NCBI GenBank assembly: GCA_964531285.1
Contig: CAZHDI010000114.1
Coordinates: 1 to 9,064, forward strand
Length of the DNA: 9,064 nucleotides
Direction of reading: 5' to 3'
Source: CAZHDI01 sp964531285
GTDB taxonomy: Bacteria > Pseudomonadota > Alphaproteobacteria > JAJFIK01
Positions 1 through 7,900 of the stretch are shown here, piece by piece. Below the pieces are notes generated by a model that saw only the letters and a list, made by a program, of their open reading frames with translations, made no database searches and was not told where the DNA came from. Position numbers and translations under genes: made by a program. The stretch's first letter is position 1; each line of letters opens with the position of its first letter.

Positions 1-2134
1 CGCCGGGATCGCCGAGGATCGAGACATTCGCGAAGCCGCGGGAATCGATCAACTCACTCCCGCTGCCCGGCCCAAACTCACCCAAAAGCCCGATCCGGAT
101 ATTATTGTTCGTTGCTAAGATGGCGTCGATTGCCCCGTCAAAACCATTATCATTGAAAATGTCAAACCCATCGTTGAGGCCAATCTCATAGATATCAGCC
201 CCCTCACGGCCCTCCATGATATCGTTGCCACGACCGCCATCAAGCCGGTCATTGCCACCGAGGCCGAACAGGTTATCATTTCCTTCGAACCCGAAGATCC
301 GCTCAGCAAGCTCAGTACCGACCACAACATCTGATTGGGAGGTACCGCCTATAGCCGGATTGGCGAGGCTGCTATCATCGTCGACGACTGTCGCGATCAC
401 CCGATCGTTTGTGATTGTTCCGACCGTGGGATTAGCGATTCTTACGGATAATTGTTCATCCGCTTCCGGCACATCGTCCCCAGCGATTAAAATACTCCCC
501 ACAAAGGCCGTGACACCCGGTTGAAAAATCGCAGTCAGCGAGGACGGAATCGGGCGACCAATGGTGTCGTCACCATCAATCGGATTATTACCCGTACCGT
601 CGAAGACGATATCAATCGTATGCGTGACTGTTTGAGCCTCTGATAAAGAGACCACAAACTCGTATATCTGGCTTTGCCCGGGGTCGGTTTCGAACCGAAT
701 GGTGGGCGTGAGTGTTGCAATGGACCACTCCGGCGACGGGCCCTCTTCGTCGGTCACTTGAAGAGTGAAGGTCTGGCTTTCCTGGCCGTTCGGCAGCCGC
801 GCCAGAATCGGATTGAACAAGGTGATGTCAACGGTATCGCCAAGCGCCACATCGAGGCCCTCCGCGACCTCGGTAATGGGACGCTCGAACAGATCGAAAA
901 GATGCCTGTCGGTGACCGTCTCACCATTTGCGGAAATCCGGACGCCTACGGAGGAGCTTACAAAGTCAAAATCACCGCCGGCAGAGAAGGAACGCGACAG
1001 ACCAAGACTGTAGGTCACCTCGCCCGCATCCGACAGGTTGACCGGACCCGGAATCCGGACGATCGGAAGGTCTTCGGGATTGACGAAGTCCAACTCATTG
1101 AGAATTGGCAACTCATCAGGAATCGTGACCGGCACACCGATATCGGCGAGCACCGCCAGCTCCAGCGCGCCGATCTCAATGATTTCGCCCGTCTGCCAAA
1201 ACGGGTCCATCAGCGCGGGCGCAAGGTCCGTTGTCATACCGAATTGATTGAAAAAGACTGCCGCGTTTCCGAGAAAATGCCCGTAGTCTCGAGCGTCAAT
1301 GCCCGACGTAAATTCCATCGGAACGCCCCGGCCATATTCGAGCACAGCATTCGGTCCCGTAAAAACCGGTACCGTGGCACTGACGTCGGTCAGGAGATCA
1401 TACGGCGATGCGAATGGCGACAAACCGCTTACCCCGCCTGAAAAATTGAAAGTCGTCTCAGGCAATGAGCCCTCGGTTGGCCGGAAAGGAAAAAAACCGA
1501 AACCGTGACCAAGCTCATGGGCCAGCGCAGATTCAAGGTCGAATAGGGTCGGTGGTACGGAACTGTCCACTAGTTGATCCGTATAGAACACGTCTAGGTT
1601 CTCAGCATTCACGGTCACAAGTATATCAGGCGTTGCACCGTTCTGATCGACCCCTGTCTGCAATTCACGAATGGTTATCGGCTCAAAAACGAAAATATCC
1701 CCAGGGTTATCGATGCCATCATTGTTGGTGTCGACGATGCGGACAAAGGTGGTTGTTTCTGGACGAGCATCCGCAAGGAAAGCACTCTCCCCGACCGTCA
1801 CCAGCACATCCATCGACGCGCCGGGAGCGCCGTTGATGTACCGGCCCCATTCTTCCAAGGCGGCCACGGTTGTCGCTTCGATGAGATCGAGCGATTCCTG
1901 CGGGGTCGGCACCTGCGCGTCATCGACGACCTCGACGGTGTAGGCAAACCCGCTCGTCTCATTATCCGTGAGCGCCGGAAAAACCTGCTGGCTGACGGAG
2001 GTGATTTCGGACGGGGCGATCAGGTCGATATCGGCAAAGCCATTGCGCGCGGCAGCCGCCACGCTCGCCTGGAGGTGCTCAAGGTCGTAATGCGAATGGC
2101 CATGATCGTGGTCGTGGTCGTGGTGGTGTTGCAT
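1..2134 (-). CDS. Secreted RTX zinc metalloprotease with Calx-beta domain (3' end beyond the window)
   Basis: The frame stays open for 711 codons from ATG 2134 to the window edge, so the C-terminus is missing. The start is chosen because GGAAGGGG lies 7 bases upstream. In order: a His/Asp-rich N-terminus (residues 3-15); a calcium-loop-like DTNNDGIDNPGD (135-146); the zinc site HELGHGFGF (H206, E207, H210); a possible third ligand H286 in DYGHFLG; a possible Met-turn M309 in ALMDP followed by LELAVLADIG; a Calx-beta domain (about 488-586, ending in DEQLSVRIANP and VVDDD); and RTX repeats (614-651). The 11th position of the zinc motif is Pro216 rather than His or Asp, so a remote third ligand, as in leishmanolysin (M8)-type proteases, is inferred. 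There is no Cys and no signal peptide, which fits type I secretion through a C-terminal signal not visible here. The substrate is unknown. An inactive or purely adhesive role is possible but less likely given the intact HExxH. Confidence 0.9.
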   Translation of the reverse strand, partial: MQHHHDHDHDHGHSHYDLEHLQASVAAAARNGFADIDLIAPSEITSVSQQVFPALTDNETSGFAYTVEVVDDAQVPTPQESLDLIEATTVAALEEWGRYINGAPGASMDVLVTVGESAFLADARPETTTFVRIVDTNNDGIDNPGDIFVFEPITIRELQTGVDQNGATPDILVTVNAENLDVFYTDQLVDSSVPPTLFDLESALAHELGHGFGFFPFRPTEGSLPETTFNFSGGVSGLSPFASPYDLLTDVSATVPVFTGPNAVLEYGRGVPMEFTSGIDARDYGHFLGNAAVFFNQFGMTTDLAPALMDPFWQTGEIIEIGALELAVLADIGVPVTIPDELPILNELDFVNPEDLPIVRIPGPVNLSDAGEVTYSLGLSRSFSAGGDFDFVSSSVGVRISANGETVTDRHLFDLFERPITEVAEGLDVALGDTVDITLFNPILARLPNGQESQTFTLQVTDEEGPSPEWSIATLTPTIRFETDPGQSQIYEFVVSLSEAQTVTHTIDIVFDGTGNNPIDGDDTIGRPIPSSLTAIFQPGVTAFVGSILIAGDDVPEADEQLSVRIANPTVGTITNDRVIATVVDDDSSLANPAIGGTSQSDVVVGTELAERIFGFEGNDNLFGLGGNDRLDGGRGNDIMEGREGADIYEIGLNDGFDIFNDNGFDGAIDAILATNNNIRIGLLGEFGPGSGSELIDSRGFANVSILGDPG
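182..295 (-). repeat. RTX (hemolysin-type) calcium-binding repeats within the metalloprotease gene
   Basis: Residues 614-651 of the metalloprotease contain successive nonapeptide-like units: FEGNDNLFG, LGGNDRLDG, GRGNDIMEG and REGADIYEI. The GGxGND pattern is the calcium-binding beta-roll signature of RTX proteins, which fold on meeting extracellular calcium after type I export. Only about four units are visible. More may follow beyond the left edge. Confidence 0.88.
2090..2128 (-). other. His/Asp-rich N-terminal segment of the metalloprotease
   Basis: Residues 3-15 read HHHDHDHDHGHSH, with 8 His and 3 Asp in 13 residues. The DNA alternates CAC/CAT and GAC/GAT codons, giving an imperfect repeat. 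The composition suggests binding of a divalent metal such as zinc, but that role is inferred. The segment directly follows the initiator Met-Gln and is not hydrophobic, so it is not a signal peptide. Confidence 0.7.
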
Positions 2135-2141
2135 CGCTCAT

Positions 2142-2149
2142 CCCCTTCC
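2142..2149 (-). promoter_or_regulatory. Shine-Dalgarno site of the metalloprotease gene
   Basis: The minus strand reads GGAAGGGG, then 7 bases, then ATG at 2134. An out-of-frame ATG (2139-2141) sits directly against this site, too close for normal initiation, which supports 2134 as the true start. Confidence 0.7.
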
Positions 2150-2193
2150 ATCATAAAGACGGCGCCCTAACGGACCGCGCGTTCCCTGCCGAG

Positions 2194-2221
2194 AGAATAC
2201 CCGCGCAGGACGAAAGCACAA
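2194..2221 (-). promoter_or_regulatory. Possible sigma-70-like promoter for the metalloprotease gene
   Basis: On the minus strand, TTGTGC (2216-2221) and TATTCT (2194-2199) are separated by 16 bases, about 60 bases upstream of the start codon. The match to the -35 consensus is poor (3 of 6) and to the -10 fair (4 of 6). It is the best candidate seen in the divergent intergenic region, but chance matches at this level are common. Confidence 0.22.
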
Positions 2222-2273
2222 TGCGGATCACGCCGCCTTGACGGCCGCTCGCGCATCCGCTGGTCTGCGGGCC

Positions 2274-3104
2274 ATGGATGTCATCGGGATCGATTTCACA
2301 AGCACGCCGCGGCGCGCCAAGCCGATCACAGCGGTGGCCTGCCGGCTGGCCGGTCAACGCCTTACCGTCGGCACGCGCATGGCATGGACGGACTTTGCCG
2401 GCTTCGAAACGAAGCTTAACGCACCGGGTCCCTGGATCGCGGGGCTCGATTTTCCCTTCGGCCAGGCCCGGCGGTTTATCGAGACTATTGGTTGGCCCCG
2501 TCAGTGGACCGACTATGTGGCCCATGCCCACGGCCTGGGGCGGGCCGGATTCCGGGCCGCCCTCGATGCCTACCGAGCCGGCCGCGCGCCCGGTGACAAG
2601 GAGCACCGAAGGCGGATGGACGCGGTGACCGGGGCGATCAGCCCTCAGAAACTCTATGGTGTCCCCGTGGGATTGATGTTTTTCGAGGGCGCGCCCCGGC
2701 TGATCGCGGCGGGCGTGCATATCCCCCATATGCAAACCGGCGACCCGAACCGGATCGCGGTGGAAGCCTATCCCGGCGTCCTGGCCCGGTCGCTGGTCGG
2801 CCGGCGCAGCTACAAGACGGACACACGGGCCAAACAGACCGATGATCAGCATACGGCCAGGCGCGCGATCCTCGCCGCGCTCCGGACCACGGAGTTCAAC
2901 GCGCGCTTCGGCTTTACCGTCGATGCACCGGAGACCTTGGCGCAGGACCCCACCGGGGATTCTCTCGACGCTATGCTGTGTGCGGTTCAGGCGGCATGGG
3001 CCTGGACACTGCGCGACGATGGCTTCGGGGCCGCGATGCCGGTGGATCCGTTGGAAGGCTGGATTGCGGACCCGAGTGTCCGGGAAGCGGCCGCCGCCTC
3101 TTGA
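2274..3104 (+). CDS. DUF429 family protein, predicted nuclease with RNase H fold
   Basis: 276 residues from ATG 2274. A TTG 36 bases upstream (2238) would add 12 residues (MTAARASAGLRA). I prefer the ATG because the family's first strand motif, IGIDFTS, then lies at residues 4-10. Neither start has a good ribosome site. Family features seen: acidic D7 in GIDFTS; D59 in the second motif GLDFPFGQ; the central EAYPG (about 164-168) followed by a Lys/Arg-rich stretch YKTDTRAK; and a C-terminal helix with D232 in GDSLDAMLCAVQAAWAW. These fit the spaced acidic residues of an RNase H-like active site. Such proteins are predicted nucleases with no firmly known substrate and are presumably cytoplasmic. 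The gene is convergent with the MFS gene and divergent from the metalloprotease, so it is probably transcribed alone. Its GC content is high (47 of 60 bases in 2521-2580, hand count). The family call is from recalled motifs. Confidence 0.87.
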   Translation: MDVIGIDFTSTPRRAKPITAVACRLAGQRLTVGTRMAWTDFAGFETKLNAPGPWIAGLDFPFGQARRFIETIGWPRQWTDYVAHAHGLGRAGFRAALDAYRAGRAPGDKEHRRRMDAVTGAISPQKLYGVPVGLMFFEGAPRLIAAGVHIPHMQTGDPNRIAVEAYPGVLARSLVGRRSYKTDTRAKQTDDQHTARRAILAALRTTEFNARFGFTVDAPETLAQDPTGDSLDAMLCAVQAAWAWTLRDDGFGAAMPVDPLEGWIADPSVREAAAAS

Positions 3105-3117
3105 GGTAAACCGAGTT

Positions 3118-4464
3118 CTATGTTGCCGGACCGCCGGTGTCGGGCGCCTCGGAGGCGGCCTCGGCCTCGTCCGCAAACAGATCGAGTTGAACCTCGCTGC
3201 CGCGCGGATCGAATTCGGCCATCGCGAAGGAGGTCGCCGAGACGACTTCGAAGGGGTCCTTGTCTTCGTCCGGGACCGCCTCCGCCCGGTGTGCCCGGGT
3301 GAACATGGACATCGTCAGCACCGCCATGGCGACCGCGGCGAAAACGAACAGCCCGGACGGTCCCAACGCTGTGCTCATGATCCAGCCCGCCGCAATGGGT
3401 CCTGCCACCGAGCCGAGCCCCCAGACCACGAGAATGCCCGCCATGACCGGCGTGGTGTCTTCCGGATTGGACCGGTCGGCCGCATGAGCGACGGCCACCG
3501 AATAGTGGCTCAAGGCGCCGATCCCGAAGATCACCCCGACCCCAAGCAGCAGATCGTGACGGCCGATCGGCCCGATCGCCACAAGGCCCGCCGACGCCGC
3601 CACCGCGATAATGCCCAGGCCCCCGATCACCAGGCGCCTGTCGATCCGGTCCGAGAGCGCCCCCGCCGGCCACAAACCGATCATCGCGCCGATCAGGATG
3701 GCTGCGTTGAACTGGGCCGCGAATTGGGTGGACGGTCCGTCGGTCTGCGCAGCCGCGAAGACCGGATAGAGTTGAGCCACCGCATTGTTCACCGCCCCCG
3801 CCGTGAACGCCGAATAGGCCGCCGCGGGGGCCAGCCGCCAGATCCGGAGGGGCCCGAATGGTTTAGAGGTCGACAGGGTGGGCTGCGACCGGTTGGTCGC
3901 CGTGATCGGCAATAGCGCCGCGGCGAACAGCGCGGCGATGATCATGTAGGACACATTGGCGGTCGCCGCGCCTGCGATCAGGAAGGGTCCCGCGATGGCT
4001 CCGAGCTTGGCGACCAGATGATAGAAGGCGAGGATCGCCCCACGCTGTTGGGCCGGTGCCGCGTCGGCCACCCAGCTTTCACCCGCGGCCAACAGTCCCG
4101 CACAGCACACACCCAACAGCACCTGGATGACCGACCAGGCCACGACGTCGACGCCAAGCGCCAAACCCATAACGCCAATCGATGCCAGGGCGGCGAACAG
4201 CGCAAAGGACCGGATATGGCCGATGCGCGCAATCTCGCGCGGCGAGATCAACGCCCCGATCAGCAGGCCAGCCGTAAAGGAGGATGCGACAACACCGAGA
4301 ACCGCGCTGGACACGCCCGCCTCGCGCAATCGCAAGGCGACGACAATGGCCAGAGCGGTCATGGCCGCCTGAAGGACGGTCAGCCCACTGACAACGGTGA
4401 AAACATTGCGGTAACCGGCCAGGGCATGCCCCAGTCCGGCGGCCGAGATCCCGGGCAGGATCAT
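3118..4464 (-). CDS. MFS transporter (12-helix major facilitator, YcaD-like)
   Basis: 448 residues from ATG 4464 to TAG at 3118. A GTG at 4494 would add 10 non-hydrophobic residues (MCRTREPPPA) and cannot be excluded; GGGAG lies upstream of the ATG at a somewhat long spacing. The protein is almost entirely hydrophobic helices in two halves, consistent with about 12 membrane segments. The loop between helices 2 and 3 holds SPREIARIGHIRSF (about 74-87), a variant of MFS motif A. GESW (128-131) followed by PAQQRG resembles the YcaD-type subgroup, and a second motif-A-like loop, GALSDRIDRR, begins the C-terminal half. The last 55-60 residues form a hydrophilic, acidic tail (including FDPRGSEVQLDLF), presumably cytoplasmic. 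The substrate cannot be told from the sequence; efflux or uptake of a small molecule is the general family role. The stop is 13 bases from that of the convergent DUF429 gene. Confidence 0.94.
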   Translation of the reverse strand: MILPGISAAGLGHALAGYRNVFTVVSGLTVLQAAMTALAIVVALRLREAGVSSAVLGVVASSFTAGLLIGALISPREIARIGHIRSFALFAALASIGVMGLALGVDVVAWSVIQVLLGVCCAGLLAAGESWVADAAPAQQRGAILAFYHLVAKLGAIAGPFLIAGAATANVSYMIIAALFAAALLPITATNRSQPTLSTSKPFGPLRIWRLAPAAAYSAFTAGAVNNAVAQLYPVFAAAQTDGPSTQFAAQFNAAILIGAMIGLWPAGALSDRIDRRLVIGGLGIIAVAASAGLVAIGPIGRHDLLLGVGVIFGIGALSHYSVAVAHAADRSNPEDTTPVMAGILVVWGLGSVAGPIAAGWIMSTALGPSGLFVFAAVAMAVLTMSMFTRAHRAEAVPDEDKDPFEVVSATSFAMAEFDPRGSEVQLDLFADEAEAASEAPDTGGPAT

Positions 4465-4712
4465 TGCCGGCGGCGGCTCCCGTGTGCGGCACACGCCCTG
4501 CTTTGACTACGATCCATACCGCACCTCCCTGGCATCGCGGATCGCCGAACGACTGGCGCTTCTGTGTACACGTCCACGGGCCGGAACGAAACCACCAAAT
4601 CATCCGGCGGGCGCCGGCCCCCGCGCGATGGCTCCCGTGGTTCAGCCATGGCCACTGCCAGCCATAGCAATAGAAGGTGTGCGGATCGTTTCTATGGCTT
4701 CTCAACGGCCTT

Positions 4713-4746
4713 GGCCGGTCAGGGCATGACGCCCACTATGCCGGCC
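4713..4746. repeat. Nested inverted repeat (potential hairpin)
   Basis: GGCCGG (4713-4718) can pair with CCGGCC (4741-4746). Inside this, GGGC (4722-4725) can pair with GCCC (4731-4734) across a 5-base loop. The two stems are separated by an asymmetric internal loop of 3 and 6 bases. There is no T-run right after it, so it is not a standard terminator. In GC-rich DNA such a structure may be chance. Confidence 0.35.
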
Positions 4747-4868
4747 GGGAGAACCCCCATATCGCCAGCAAGTTCCCGTGCGGCATGACATTTTTATGAT
4801 CGTGAAACGGTACCAACCCCTGCTTGAAGGGCTGGCCCGAGGGCTTTCTATGCGTTAATGTTAACAGT

Positions 4869-4887
4869 GCGGATTGGGGCGATCCGC
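4869..4887. promoter_or_regulatory. GCGGAT-N7-ATCCGC dyad upstream of the large secreted protein gene
   Basis: A perfect 6-base inverted repeat with a 7-base spacer lies about 100 bases upstream of the ATG at 4990. It sits between TTAACA (4861-4866) and TATAGA (4889-4894). Those two are 22 bases apart, too far for a standard sigma-70 promoter. An operator for a dimeric regulator is possible but only inferred from symmetry. Confidence 0.28.
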
Positions 4888-4975
4888 GTATAGACGGCCG
4901 GCACATCATTCTTTCAGCCGAGTCATTGCGGTTCAAACACTGAACACGCCGCCGTCGTTGTGCCTGATGAGATGT

Positions 4976-4982
4976 GGGGGGA
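4976..4982 (+). promoter_or_regulatory. Ribosome-binding site of the propeller/LamG/tandem-repeat gene
   Basis: GGGGGGA ends 7 bases before ATG 4990. Another in-frame ATG at 4972 would add only six residues (MWGDIG) and has the purine run downstream of it instead of upstream, so this site favours 4990. Confidence 0.55.
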
Positions 4983-4989
4983 CATCGGC

Positions 4990-7900
4990 ATGGCCGATAT
5001 TAGCTTTGGTCAACGAACGCTGCAGGGCGTGTCCATCAATTCGCCGACCGACGTGGCCTTCGGGCCGGACGGACGCCTTTATATCCTTGAACAAAACGGC
5101 CTCGTTCACCGGGTCGAGGTCCAGGAGAGCAACGGCCAGTATCAGGCCGTCTCGCAGGAGACGATCACCAACGTCTTCGACATCCAGAATTACGACGTCA
5201 ACGGCAACCCGATCAGCGACCAGGGGCGCCTCGCCTTGGGACTTCATGTCGCAGGCACCGGACAGAACCCGGTTGTGTATGTCAGCTCCGCCGACCCGAA
5301 CTTCCCCTATCTCAACCGCAGCCAGGGCCCCCTCGATTCCAATTCCGGCACCGTCTCGCAATTGACCTTGGGGGACAGCGGCTGGGAGAAGGTCGATCTC
5401 GTCCGCGGTCTGCCGCGGGGCAATACGGCCCACGGCATCAACGACATGGATATTCGCTGGGAGCCGAATCCGGATACCGGCGAGATCGAACCGTTCCTCT
5501 ATCTCAGCACTGGCGGGACGACCAATTCCGGCGGCTCCGGATCGTTCTTTTTCTTTCAAGGCGAGACGGTCTACGCCGCTGCGGTCCTGCGCATCGATCT
5601 GAACCGCCTCGCCGATATGCCGGTTCAGACCACGGATCAGCTCGGCCGTCCGCTCGACGCCAATGACTATTATGTCTACGACCTGCCGACCGTGAACGAT
5701 CCGACCCGTCCAGATCTGCCCGAGGGCGACATCAACCCCAATAGCGGGTTCGATGTTTTCGGCAGCAATAACGGTCTCAACCAGCCCAAGCTCGATCTTG
5801 ACGGCCCGGTCGAGATTTTCGCGACCGGGTTCCGCAATGCCGTCGGCCTCACGGTCACCGAAGACGGTCGGATTTTTGCCCCCGATAACGGGCCGTCCAA
5901 CTGCTGCGACGGGACCCCGGTCTTCCTCAACGGCATTGCCACAAACTATCCCAACAACGGCCAGTTCGGCACGCCGAATGTGGAGTCCGACGATGCCTTC
6001 TACGAAATCAAGGAGGGCGAATATTACGGCCACCCAAACCCGGTCAGGGCCAGTGGACCGGATGCTGGCATCTATATCGGCGGCTCGACAAGTGAGGTGT
6101 CGGTCTATCCGGAAGACTGGGATGAAGTGCTCGGCGGGTTCGATTCGACGAATTCTCCGTGGTCCGATAATGGCAGTTTTATTCGGAACGGCTCGACCGG
6201 CGACAATGCGCTTACAACATTCCCGTCTTCAGTTAACGGCGTGGACGAATACACGGCAACCTTCTTCGAGCGGGAAATCGAGAATTCCTTCGTTCTGTCC
6301 CGCTTCACCTTCAGCGGCGGCACCGCGCAGGACATTATCTTCCTCACCCTGAACGACGACAAGACGGCGGTCGTCGATCAGACCACGCTCAATCTGAACA
6401 ATTTTGGCGGCGCGCTGGGGTTGACCACGCTCGACGACGACGCCGAGTTCCCGGGCACCATCTGGGTCGCGGGGCAAATTTCCAATTCGGTCGCGATCCT
6501 GGTTCCGAACGGCGAGCCGGCCGAGGATCCGACCCCGCCGCCGCCGGACGATCTCGACGAAGACGGTCTGCGCGACTATGTGACTGACCCGCTGCCCTTC
6601 GACACCGTGAATGGCGCTCTCGACCAGCTGGGTCTGAACGACTCGATCTTCTGGTCCTTCAGCCCCGCCATCGATGCACCGGGTCCGGAAGGGTCGATCT
6701 TCAATCTCGGTATCACCGGCGCGATGACCGACAATACCGCCACCGCCCTCACCGACCTCTTCGACGATACGAATTTCTTTCCCGGCGGCGCGGTCGGCCA
6801 GCTCAATCTCAAGGAAGTTGGTCCCGGCACGCCGTTCGGCACGGCCAACACCTTGCGCGACGCGGCTCAGGTCGCGTTCCGGACCGCGAACACCGTCGAG
6901 GAATTCACGATCTCGACGGATCTGGCCAATCCCGCACTCGATCTTCTGAATCTGAATTCAGTCCAGGACGGCACCAGCATCGGCCTTGCGATCGGCCCGG
7001 GCACGCAATCGGACTTCCTGTTTTTCGGCGTGACGGTCGAGAACGGATCCTACGGCCTCAAGACCGTCTTCGAGCGCGATGACGCCGAAGTCTCCAAGAC
7101 ATTCGTTCCGTTCCCCACCTTTGCCGATGCAAGCGCGAACCGGTCCGGCGATGTTGTCCTGCTGTATTTGGATGTCGATAAATCGAACGGCACGGTCACG
7201 CCGCGCTACGAGATCGATGTCTATGATCCGGATGCACCCGGCGGCGGCGCGGTCGAAACCGTCAGCGGCACTCTCGATCCGATCACCGTCGATGGCGATG
7301 TTCTGGCGGCCATCCAGGGCACCTATGCGCTCACCCAGGACGCCAGCAACATCACCCAGCCTCAGCAGGTGAATTCCGGGCTCGCCGTCTCGCTCGTCGC
7401 GACTACCAACGGCGATACCGAGACACTGCCGGCCACATGGAATTCCATCCTGGTCGAAACGCCCGCGCCGATCGGCGGCGGTGTCGTTCTACCCGAGCCC
7501 ATCGCGATCTGGGACGGTGCATCGAGCACCGGTGCGGTCATGGTGGACGAGACCGGCAATGGCTTCGATGGCACCCCAAGCGGCGGTGCCGGCACCACCG
7601 CGAATGGACGGACCGGTACCGGGTTCGAATTCGACGGCACGAATGACGCCTACATCGTCCAACACGATAGTGCCTTCCTGCTCGATCAGGGTACGGTGAG
7701 TTTCTGGGTCAACCCGGATCAGACCGGCGGAGATCAGGGCCTCTTTTCAAAAGACGCCAGCTTCAACGGCACCGGCGGTCATCTGGACATCCGCATGCTG
7801 AATGGCGGCAATCTGTGGGCTCGCCTACAGAACGCCAACAGCGCACAAGACGTTGTGGTTACCGGCCCATCGCTCAGCGCCGGGCAGTGGAGCCATATCG

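Larger units (their letters stand above)
4465..4989. other. Intergenic region of about 525 bases without a convincing gene
   Basis: This lies between the divergent starts of the MFS gene and the large propeller/adhesin gene, so it must carry both promoters. All six frames were considered. The open frames are short (under about 85 codons beyond the MFS gene), overlap one another on both strands and resemble no family I know. One short stretch ending near 4798 (AGRENPHIASKFPCG) looks protein-like but begins right after a stop and lacks a start codon. Visible structure: an ATGGCT/AGCCAT inverted repeat (4628-4633 and 4644-4649), a nested GC-rich hairpin (4713-4746), a T-run (4791-4795) and a GCGGAT/ATCCGC dyad (4869-4887). 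No clear -35/-10 pair with good spacing was found for either gene. Confidence 0.6.

Noticed and set aside
674..1441. 255-codon open frame on the plus strand inside the metalloprotease gene
   Set aside because: It is antisense to a gene with clear protease, Calx-beta and RTX motifs; its translation is Arg/His-rich with no recognisable domain and it is a by-product of codon bias.
2090..2128. Alternating CAC/GAC run considered as a CRISPR or microsatellite array
   Set aside because: It is a short coding repeat of a His/Asp dipeptide, with no spacers and no long repeats.
2151..3176. 341-codon minus-strand frame across the DUF429 gene
   Set aside because: A Pro/Arg/Gly-rich translation typical of antisense frames in GC-rich DNA; the sense strand has the DUF429 motifs.
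2842..3915. 357-codon plus-strand frame spanning the end of DUF429 and antisense to the MFS gene
   Set aside because: Highly Arg-rich, no hydrophobic core, and it crosses two well-supported genes in wrong frames.
4831..4848. Possible terminator GGGCTGGCCCGAGGGCTTT
   Set aside because: The competing GGGC/GCCC pairings leave loops of only two bases and the T-run is just three long; there is also no gene upstream on that strand to terminate.
4824..4854. Possible sigma-70 promoter TTGAAG ... TATGCG upstream of the large gene
   Set aside because: The spacer is 19 bases and the -10 match is weak; not better than chance.
4736..4936. 66-codon minus-strand frame in the intergenic region
   Set aside because: No recognised similarity, no clear ribosome site, and composition not distinct from neighbouring non-coding frames.
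4933..6033. 366-codon open frame on the minus strand over the propeller region
   Set aside because: It is complementary to the codon-aligned propeller reading frame, which carries family motifs. The antisense translation shows no family and begins where the sense gene begins.
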